Shown here: positions 1-4,616 of the stretch, piece after piece
How positions within the stretch are numbered: the stretch's first letter is position 1
How the letters are laid out: every line of letters starts with the position of its first letter
NCBI GenBank assembly: GCA_900768725.1
Contig: CAAGDU010000005.1
Span: forward strand, 1-5,164
Reading direction: 5' to 3'
Length of the DNA stretch: 5,164 nucleotides
DNA from: Bacteroidales bacterium
GTDB lineage: Bacteria; Bacteroidota; Bacteroidia; Bacteroidales; Paludibacteraceae
Notes under the pieces: generated by a model
What the model saw: only the letters and a program-made list of their open reading frames with translations
Database searches by the model: none
What the model was told of the DNA's origin: nothing
Program-made: the position numbers and the translations under genes

Positions 1-657
1 GAGGGGTACAGCCACCAGACCATCTATAATTATGTACACAAAAACAAAGAACGGCTAAGCCAATATCTGCCGCATAAACTGTGTTATCGGAGAAGAGAAA
101 AGAAACAACTGCGTCAGACCAAAGCGACTAATATCCCGAACAGAACAAGCATTCACGAACGCCCTGCGGAAGCCAATGGCAAACGCTTTGGAGACTGGGA
201 GATGGATTTGATAGTGGATAGTCGTCAGCGTGTGATACTGACGTTGGTGGAACGGAGTACCAACTTCCTGATGATGGAGAAGATAAAGACAGGCAAGAAA
301 TCGGAGCCTATCGCCAAGACAGTTGTGAGGCTGCTCATGCCGTATCGAAAGACTGTGAAAACCATCACCATGGATAATGGAAGTGAGTTCGCTTCACATC
401 AACTGATTACCAAAGGATTGCGCATGAAAGGCAAAGACGATGTGATTGTCTATTTTGCGGATGCGTACTCCTCATGGCAGAAAGGATGTGTTGAAAACAC
501 CAATAAACTTATCCGGCGATACATACCAAAACATACCGACTTTAACCTTGTTTCACCACAGAAAATAATGAACATTCAGAAGAAGTTAAACAACAGACCC
601 AGAGAAAAATTGAACTTTGACACACATAAATTTTGCTTCTTCAAAAACTTTGATTAA
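1..657 (+). CDS. IS30-family transposase, C-terminal part (5' truncated by window)
   Basis: DDE transposase that would cut and join the ends of its own insertion sequence. The frame is open from base 1, giving 218 residues before the TAA at 655-657; the internal ATG at 202 is not the real start. Family members are usually about 310-330 residues, so roughly the last two thirds is present and the N-terminal DNA-binding HTH is missing. The catalytic core is intact: first Asp in GDWEMD (residue 69 of the fragment), second Asp in TMDNGSEF (125), Glu in GCVENTNKLIRR (165). The flanking YFADAYSSWQKG and LNNRPREKLNF blocks are typical of IS30 relatives. The C-terminus looks natural, with no visible frameshift. 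The family call is by motif recognition and is strong; the exact IS name is not known. Confidence 0.93.
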   Translation, partial: EGYSHQTIYNYVHKNKERLSQYLPHKLCYRRREKKQLRQTKATNIPNRTSIHERPAEANGKRFGDWEMDLIVDSRQRVILTLVERSTNFLMMEKIKTGKKSEPIAKTVVRLLMPYRKTVKTITMDNGSEFASHQLITKGLRMKGKDDVIVYFADAYSSWQKGCVENTNKLIRRYIPKHTDFNLVSPQKIMNIQKKLNNRPREKLNFDTHKFCFFKNFD

Positions 658-662
658 CTTTG
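632..662 (+). promoter_or_regulatory. Outward-facing Bacteroides-type promoter at the IS right end
   Basis: TTTG at 632-635, a 19-base spacer, then TAACTTTG at 655-662. This matches the Bacteroides primary-sigma pattern TTTG-N19-21-TAnnTTTG exactly. It overlaps the end and stop codon of the transposase gene and points out of the element to the right. Transcripts would start near 670, pass the tRNA-like remnant, meet the terminator at 721-755 and, on read-through, run antisense to luxS. Activity is inferred from sequence only. Confidence 0.5.
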
Positions 663-694
663 TACACAAAATTGCATTTGCCGTTAGACAGTAC

Positions 695-716
695 AGTTCG
701 AGTCTCATCCTGCGCA
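695..716 (+). pseudogene. 3' fragment of a tRNA gene, cut off at the IS boundary
   Basis: The segment reads AGTTCGAGTC and then CTCAT-type T-stem and acceptor sequence. G696 and C704 would close a seven-base T-loop TTCGAGT (697-703), which is the conserved tRNA T-loop pattern. Bases 704-708 (CTCAT) would be the 3' side of the T-stem, 709-715 (CCTGCGC) the 3' acceptor strand and A716 the discriminator. CCA is not encoded, which does not exclude a tRNA. The matching 5' side of the T-stem should read ATGAG, but only its last two bases (AG, 695-696) are present; sequence further left belongs to the IS30 element. A hairpin terminator follows five bases later, as after many tRNA genes. The amino-acid identity cannot be read because the anticodon is absent. 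A chance match to the T-loop remains possible. Confidence 0.5.
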
Positions 717-758
717 CAAGAAAAGCCGTTCAACAAATCGTTGAGCGGCTTTTTTGTG
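715..758. terminator. Bidirectional rho-independent terminator
   Basis: Bases 721-734 pair with 740-753 in a 14-bp stem (one G-T pair, at 729/745) around the five-base loop AAATC. CACAA (715-719) can extend it against TTGTG (754-758) past a one-base bulge at 720. On the plus strand the stem ends in six Ts (750-755), suiting the tRNA-like remnant or the IS promoter. On the minus strand it begins 16 bases after the luxS stop codon and ends in TTTTCTTG, so it can also end luxS transcripts. Confidence 0.88.
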
Positions 759-773
759 TTGTACACTAAACCC

Positions 774-1250
774 TCAACGGGGATACTGCAACCGCTCGCT
801 TGTCAGGTGCTCCAGCACCTCCAAGTAGCGTCTCGCCTCATAGCGCGCCATAGGCAGGTCGTGTAGCAGGTAGTTTCCGCAATCGCGCGCGGTGGTGCCG
901 GGTACCACCCCCTCATAGTCCGCTACAAAAGCAAATGTCCGTTGCATCAACGCTACGATGTCCGCGCTCTCCAAGTCGCCGCGAAGCAACAGGTAATTAC
1001 CCGTCAGGCAACCCATCGGTCCCCAATAAATCACACGGTCTTTCCATTCCGCATCGTTGCGCAGATAGGTCGCCGCAAGGTGCTCTATCGTATGTAACGC
1101 ACCCTGCCCCAACGCCGGCTCGCGATTGGGCGCTTTCATGCGAATATCAAACGTGGTGATCACTTCATCGCCTACCCTATCCTTCCGGCTTACATATATG
1201 CCCGGGAGCAAACGAGTATGATCAATTTGAAAACTTGGTATTTTATCCAT
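774..1250 (-). CDS. luxS: S-ribosylhomocysteine lyase LuxS
   Basis: Cytoplasmic metalloenzyme that splits S-ribosylhomocysteine into homocysteine and 4,5-dihydroxy-2,3-pentanedione, the precursor of autoinducer-2. It belongs to the activated methyl cycle. The 158-residue product is full length for the family (about 155-170). The opening block IPSFQIDHTRLLPGIYVSRKD is close to the usual LuxS N-terminus. The metal-binding motif HTIEH gives H53 and H57, with C124 (RDCGNY) as third ligand and E56 as the general base. C81 in GPMGCLTGNY is the conserved active-site cysteine; residue 82 is Leu, where Arg or Gln is more usual. The ATG at 1248-1250 fits the conserved N-terminus; no Shine-Dalgarno is seen. 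The gene stands alone, converging on the terminator at 721-755 and diverging from moxR. Identification is very secure; whether AI-2 is used as a signal here cannot be told. Confidence 0.97.
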   Translation of the reverse strand: MDKIPSFQIDHTRLLPGIYVSRKDRVGDEVITTFDIRMKAPNREPALGQGALHTIEHLAATYLRNDAEWKDRVIYWGPMGCLTGNYLLLRGDLESADIVALMQRTFAFVADYEGVVPGTTARDCGNYLLHDLPMARYEARRYLEVLEHLTSERLQYPR

Positions 1251-1302
1251 AATGATAAAACGATTTCGTTGTCTGTATTATTTAGTGTTTTATATTCGGG
1301 TA

Positions 1303-1334
1303 CAAAGTTACAAATTATAAACGACATATACAAA
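1303..1334 (-). promoter_or_regulatory. Bacteroides-type promoter for luxS
   Basis: Read on the minus strand, TTTG (1331-1334) is followed after 20 bases by TAACTTTG (1303-1310), matching the Bacteroides pattern TTTG-N19-21-TAnnTTTG. Transcription would begin near 1296, leaving an AT-rich leader of about 46 bases before the luxS ATG. A second minus-strand TAnnTTTG match at 1331-1338 lacks a well-placed partner box. Prediction from sequence only. Confidence 0.6.
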
Positions 1335-1393
1335 TCTATGACTTTGTTTTTATGATGTTATGGGGTAAAAATATATTTTTAGTCAATTATATC

Positions 1394-1413
1394 ACTTTGG
1401 CACAAAGTTTGTA
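1394..1413 (+). promoter_or_regulatory. Sigma-54-like promoter upstream of moxR
   Basis: TGGCAC at 1398-1403, five bases, then TTGTA at 1409-1413. This differs from the RpoN pattern TGGCAC-N5-TTGCA by one base, giving GG-N10-GT rather than GG-N10-GC. Its orientation would start transcription near 1423, about 105 bases before the moxR start codon. The same stretch also forms a 6-bp inverted repeat, ACTTTG (1394-1399) and CAAAGT (1403-1408), three bases apart, so it could instead be an operator. No good Bacteroides-type housekeeping promoter is seen on the plus strand between luxS and moxR, which makes this site the best candidate. The non-consensus base in the -12 element lowers confidence. 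Confidence 0.4.
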
Positions 1414-1451
1414 TGTTGGTTTCACGAAAGTTTCACGTAGGTAATATAGTT

Positions 1452-1513
1452 TACGTATTTTACGTAGTTTGCGTAGTTTACGTAAATACATAAAATACGA
1501 AAAGTACGAAAAC
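1452..1513 (+). repeat. Seven 9-bp imperfect tandem repeats (TACGTANTT-like)
   Basis: Units start at 1452, 1461, 1470, 1479, 1487, 1496 and 1505. All are nine bases except the fourth, which is eight. The first four follow TACGTA(T/G)TT closely, with one TGCGTA, and the last three drift to TACATAAAA, TACGAAAAG and TACGAAAAC. Each intact unit contains the palindrome TACGTA. The outer TTTACGTA (1450-1457) and TACGTAAA (1479-1486) can pair as a stem. The array ends 15 bases before the moxR ATG and lies in the expected 5' leader. Confidence 0.8.
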
Positions 1514-1528
1514 AACAATTACATATAT

Positions 1529-2524
1529 ATGGAAACAACAGTAGATATTCGTTCGCTTCAGGAGCGTATTGAGCGCGAGAGTTCGTTTGTAGAGGCGCTG
1601 ACGATGGGCATGAACCAAGTGATTGTGGGGCAGAAACACCTCGTGGAGAGCCTACTGATAGGCTTACTCAGCGACGGGCATATCCTCTTGGAAGGCGTGC
1701 CCGGACTGGCAAAGACCTTGGCTATCAAGACATTGGCAGACCTTATCAAGGCGGACTTCTCTCGTATTCAGTTTACACCCGACCTGCTTCCTGCCGATGT
1801 GGTAGGTACGCAGATTTACTCGCAGAAGACCGAGGAGTTTCATATCAAGAAAGGTCCTATCTTCGCGAACTTCGTGCTGGCAGATGAGATCAACCGTGCC
1901 CCCGCGAAGGTGCAGTCGGCATTGCTGGAAGCCATGCAGGAGCGTCAGATCACCATCGGCGATGAGACCTTCCCGCTGGGCGACCCATTCCTCGTACTCG
2001 CTACGCAGAACCCGATAGAGCAAGAGGGTACCTACCCTCTGCCCGAGGCGCAGACCGACCGTTTCATGCTGAAAGTGGTCATCGGCTACCCGAAGAAAGA
2101 GGAGGAGCAGCAGATTATCCGTCAGAACATCGGCGGCAAGAAACCGCACGTGTTGCCTATTCTCTCCACAGACGACATCAAGAAAGCCCGCGAGATAGTA
2201 AACGAGGTATATTTAGACGAGAAGATAGAACGCTATATCGTTGATATTGTGTTCGCTACGCGCACGCCTGAGGACTACGGATTGAAGAACCTGAAGCCGA
2301 TGATACAGTTCGGCGGCTCGCCTCGTGCCAGCATCAACTTGGCGCGTGCGGCGCGTGCCTACGCCTTCATCCACCGCCGCGGATATGTCATCCCCGAGGA
2401 TGTGCGTGCGGTATGCTACGACGTGCTGCGCCACCGTATCGGCTTGACCTACGAGGCAGAGGCGAACAACATGACCACCGAGGACGTGATTACCGAAGTG
2501 CTGAACGCTGTGCAAGTGCCGTAA
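1529..2524 (+). CDS. MoxR-family AAA+ ATPase
   Basis: Cytoplasmic AAA+ ATPase thought to act as a chaperone-like factor that activates or assembles VWA-domain partners, here the downstream Bat-type proteins. The product has 331 residues from the ATG at 1529, the usual MoxR length. Visible motifs: Walker A GVPGLAKT (56-63), Walker B FVLADE (115-120, D119 and E120), sensor 1 in LATQNP (N161), EGTYPLPEAQTDRF (167-179) with R178 as likely arginine finger, and sensor 2 GGSPRA (262-267, R266). The small helical C-terminal lid follows. The frame can be extended 20 codons upstream to a TTG at 1469, but that stretch is translated from the 9-bp repeats and gives an un-MoxR-like Lys/Tyr-rich tail, so ATG 1529 is preferred. 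No Shine-Dalgarno is seen. It is the first gene of the rightward cluster. The family is certain; the physiological role is inferred from context. Confidence 0.96.
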   Translation: METTVDIRSLQERIERESSFVEALTMGMNQVIVGQKHLVESLLIGLLSDGHILLEGVPGLAKTLAIKTLADLIKADFSRIQFTPDLLPADVVGTQIYSQKTEEFHIKKGPIFANFVLADEINRAPAKVQSALLEAMQERQITIGDETFPLGDPFLVLATQNPIEQEGTYPLPEAQTDRFMLKVVIGYPKKEEEQQIIRQNIGGKKPHVLPILSTDDIKKAREIVNEVYLDEKIERYIVDIVFATRTPEDYGLKNLKPMIQFGGSPRASINLARAARAYAFIHRRGYVIPEDVRAVCYDVLRHRIGLTYEAEANNMTTEDVITEVLNAVQVP

Positions 2525-2529
2525 AAATG

Positions 2530-2617
2530 AATTTGAAAATTTGAAAATTTGTAAATTTGAAAATGATTAGTTCCGCATGGCAATTTTCAAATTTTCAAAT
2601 TTACAAATTTTCAAATT
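2530..2617 (+). repeat. 8-bp tandem repeats in inverted arms forming a long hairpin
   Basis: Four copies of AATTTGAA run from 2530 to 2561, the third being AATTTGTA. Four copies of the reverse complement TTCAAATT run from 2586 to 2617, the third being TACAAATT. The two arrays can fold into an AT-rich hairpin of about 35 bp with two mismatches, or slip by one unit into a perfect stem of about 27 bp. The central segment (about 2566-2581) is non-repetitive. It fills almost the whole gap between moxR and the DUF58 gene. There is no T-run after the stem as in a classical terminator. It may tune downstream expression or mRNA stability, but this is inference. Confidence 0.88.
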
Positions 2618-2629
2618 GAACAAAGTGTT

Positions 2630-3517
2630 ATGACGCAAGAGGAGTTACTAAATAGGGTACGGAAGATAGAGATTAAGGCACGGGGACTGAGCCGCAATAT
2701 CTTCGCAGGCGAGTACCATTCGCAGTTCAAGGGGCGCGGTATGGCGTTCTCTGAGGTGCGTGAGTACCAGCCCGGGGATGACGTGCGCTCTATCGACTGG
2801 AATGTAACCGCGCGACTGAACAAGCCCTATATCAAAGTGTTCGAGGAAGAGCGCGAGATGACGGTGATGCTCTTGGTGGACGTGTCCGGCAGTAGGAACT
2901 TCGGTACGCTGAGCGAGACCAAACGCGACATGATGGCGGAGGTGGCGGCTACGCTGGCGTTCTCCACCATCGCCAACAACGACAAGGTGGGCGTTATCTT
3001 CTTCTCCGACCAAGTGGAGAAGTACATCCCCGCCAAGAAAGGTAAGTCGCACGTGCTGCATATCATCCGCGAGTTGCTCTCCTTCGAGCCTTCCTCCGCA
3101 GGCACGGATATCAACGGTGCGTTGCAGTACTTCGCCAATGCGCAGAAACGTCGCTGCACGGCTTTCCTCATCTCCGACTGCATGGACGAGGCTTTTGTCC
3201 GCGAGGCAGACAGCAAACGTATCGGGACAGTGCCCGTGGTGATAGCGGCGCACAAGCATGACCTGAACGTGGTGCAGATTTACGACCGCCGCGACGCGGA
3301 GTTGCCCGATGTGGGACTGCTGAAGGTGAAAGACGCGGAGACGGGCGAGCGTGTATGGGTAGATACCTCAATAGACCGAGTACGCGATGACTACGCCCGC
3401 GCATGGCAACGGCAACAGACACTGCTCGTCAACCTTTTCATCAAGGCGGGCGTGAACAACATCGCCATCCGCACCGACGAAGACTATGTGAAAGCACTGA
3501 TGAGACTATTTAGATAA
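2630..3517 (+). CDS. DUF58 domain protein (VWA-like) of the moxR/bat operon
   Basis: Soluble 295-residue protein of the DUF58 family, nearly always coded next to MoxR ATPases and probably a partner or substrate of them; its biochemical activity is not established. The signature block GRGMAFSEVREYQPGDDVRSIDW spans about residues 36-57. It is followed by YIKVFEEEREMTVMLLVDVSGS (67-88), where DVSGS (84-88) resembles the metal-binding DxSxS motif of VWA domains. GTDINGAL (158-165) and FLISDCMD (179-186) supply the expected later VWA-like elements. No signal peptide or membrane segment is seen. Start ATG 2630 lies 12 bases after the hairpin repeat, with no Shine-Dalgarno. The TAA stop overlaps the next ATG by one base (TAATG), so translation is probably coupled. 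The family is secure; the role is inferred from neighbours and from the B. fragilis bat genes linked to aerotolerance. Confidence 0.95.
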   Translation: MTQEELLNRVRKIEIKARGLSRNIFAGEYHSQFKGRGMAFSEVREYQPGDDVRSIDWNVTARLNKPYIKVFEEEREMTVMLLVDVSGSRNFGTLSETKRDMMAEVAATLAFSTIANNDKVGVIFFSDQVEKYIPAKKGKSHVLHIIRELLSFEPSSAGTDINGALQYFANAQKRRCTAFLISDCMDEAFVREADSKRIGTVPVVIAAHKHDLNVVQIYDRRDAELPDVGLLKVKDAETGERVWVDTSIDRVRDDYARAWQRQQTLLVNLFIKAGVNNIAIRTDEDYVKALMRLFR

Positions 3518-4443
3518 TGATGAATCTGTTATTAGCAATAATCGTTTCTGCAGCCATCGACTCGACGGCAATCTATATCGGCGACCAGACGGATATGCAC
3601 CTGCGTGCTACGCTGGAGCCGACGGAGCAAGTGGCGTTGCCCCGCTACGGGGAGATGCTTATCGACGGCATCGAGATAGTGGAGCGCACGGAGGTGGACT
3701 CCACCGTCCTGCAAGACGGGCGAGTGCAACTTGCGCAGACGCTAACGCTGACCTCGTTCAGCGATTCGCTGTTCTTCATCCCGCCGCAACCTTTCGTGAG
3801 CGGCGAAGACACGCTGTGGTCGGACGGCTTGTCGCTCAACGTGGTACAGCCCTTCGAGATAGACACCACGCTTGCCATCACCGACATCAAGCCTGTGCAA
3901 CGGGCGCCGATATGGTGGTGGGGTATCATCCGCTGGGTGCTGCTGGCAATAGGTTGCGTACTCTTGGGCATCGGGATATGGTTCTTCCTGCGATGGGCAA
4001 TGCGCCGCAAGAAAGGCGACGAGTTGCAGTTGGCAGAAGTAGAGAAACGCCCTGCGGAGGAAGTGGCGTTGGAGAAACTCGACCGTATCAAGGCGGAGAA
4101 GATTTGGCAGGAAGGCAAAGTGAAGGAGTATCAGACGGAGTTGACCGATGTCATCCGCGAGTACATAGGTCGCCGCTACGCGGTGAAGAGCACGGAGAAG
4201 ACCAGCGATGAGACGCTGCGGGAACTCAAGCCGCTGATGGCAGAACAGAAGGAACTGTTTGAGCGGCTCAGGAAGATGCTCTCGCTCGCCGACTTGGTGA
4301 AGTTCGCCAAATGGCACACCACCCCTGATGAGAACGAGAGCGCGCTGCTGACCGCCTACGATTTCGTACACGAGACCACTACAGCCCCCGCCGAAGGCGA
4401 GCCCAAAGAGGAGGAAGATATGTTCTCGCTGGAAACGAAATAG
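3517..4443 (+). CDS. Bat-cluster membrane protein, BatD/DUF4381-like layout
   Basis: The 308-residue protein is of the kind usually annotated as hypothetical between the DUF58 and batA genes. The N-terminus (MMNLLLAIIVSAA) is a short hydrophobic signal-like stretch. Residues about 15-128 are rich in Thr, Leu and Val with alternating patterns suggesting a beta-sandwich outside the membrane. WWWGIIRWVLLAIGCVLLGI onward (133-160) is a membrane segment, followed by basic RRKK. The cytoplasmic part (165-308) is mostly helical, with charged segments (EVEKRPAEEVALEKLDRI; KEYQTELTDVIREYIGRRYA), and ends in an acidic tail. This order (exported beta domain, one helix, helical cytoplasmic domain) resembles BatD and DUF4381 proteins. 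ATG 3517 overlaps the upstream stop; a second ATG at 3520 is possible. It probably anchors or presents partners of the VWA complex. Family assignment is by layout and context, not by a diagnostic motif. Confidence 0.85.
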   Translation: MMNLLLAIIVSAAIDSTAIYIGDQTDMHLRATLEPTEQVALPRYGEMLIDGIEIVERTEVDSTVLQDGRVQLAQTLTLTSFSDSLFFIPPQPFVSGEDTLWSDGLSLNVVQPFEIDTTLAITDIKPVQRAPIWWWGIIRWVLLAIGCVLLGIGIWFFLRWAMRRKKGDELQLAEVEKRPAEEVALEKLDRIKAEKIWQEGKVKEYQTELTDVIREYIGRRYAVKSTEKTSDETLRELKPLMAEQKELFERLRKMLSLADLVKFAKWHTTPDENESALLTAYDFVHETTTAPAEGEPKEEEDMFSLETK

Positions 4444-4582
4444 AAGACCGCTCACTATGTTCGCTGAAAGACCGCCTTCGGTTTAAAGACAAAAGACCGC
4501 TCACTTCGTTCGCTGATAGACTGATATAGTCTCGAATGGTAAATCAGTCGTATAGTGAAACGGTCGGACAGCAAAGCGGTCT
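4444..4582 (+). repeat. 29-bp imperfect direct repeat with GACCG/CGGTC boxes
   Basis: Bases 4444-4472 and 4493-4521 match at 26 of 29 positions, sharing AAGACCGCTCACT and GTTCGCTGA. Between them ACCG-CCTT-CGGT (4471-4482) forms a small hairpin. AGCGGTCT at 4575-4582 is the reverse complement of AGACCGCT in both copies, and CGGTC recurs at 4561-4565. AGACT-GATAT-AGTCT (4518-4532) is another small hairpin. The repeats occupy most of the 173-bp gap before the BatA-type gene. No coding region and no clear promoter are seen here. Confidence 0.75.
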
Positions 4583-4616
4583 AAAAGTCAAATAGTCATA
4601 TAACTAAATCACATTC

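Larger units (their letters stand above)
1..694 (+). mobile_element. IS30-family insertion sequence, right part (left end outside window)
   Basis: The segment holds an IS30-type DDE transposase gene ending at 657 and about 37 non-coding bases after it. The right boundary is inferred: sequence resembling a tRNA 3' end starts at about 695, so the element probably ends near 690-694. The left end lies outside the window, so neither the terminal inverted repeats nor a target-site duplication can be confirmed. The segment is visibly more A-rich (many AAA, AAG and ATA codons) than the GC-richer luxS and bat genes to its right, as expected for a mobile element. Confidence 0.7.

Noticed and set aside
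660..866. Plus-strand open frame of 68 codons across the IS end, terminator and luxS 3' end
   Set aside because: It crosses a tRNA-like remnant and a terminator and lies antisense to luxS; the peptide resembles nothing recognised.
1452..1513. CRISPR array
   Set aside because: Units of nine bases abut directly with no spacers; this is a simple tandem repeat.
1469..1528. Extended moxR start at TTG 1469 adding 20 residues
   Set aside because: The extra residues come from the 9-bp repeats and are Lys/Tyr-rich, unlike MoxR N-termini; ATG 1529 gives the usual family length.
1664..2149. Minus-strand open frame of 161 codons opposite moxR
   Set aside because: It is a mirror of a strongly conserved gene with codon bias that leaves the opposite strand open; the product has no recognisable motif.
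2552..2559. Bacteroides-type -7 box TAAATTTG before the DUF58 gene
   Set aside because: It arises from the 8-bp repeat and no TTTG lies at 19-21 bases upstream; the nearest is 16 bases away.
2530..2617. Classical rho-independent terminator after moxR
   Set aside because: The stem is almost wholly A/T and is followed by GAACAAAG rather than a run of T, so strong termination is not expected.
2648..3259. Minus-strand open frame of 203 codons opposite the DUF58 gene
   Set aside because: Antisense shadow of a clear DUF58 gene, His/Arg-rich and without domain features.
3742..4455. Minus-strand open frame of 237 codons opposite the membrane-protein gene
   Set aside because: Antisense shadow; the plus-strand gene has a signal-like start, a membrane helix and a coupled start codon that explain the region.
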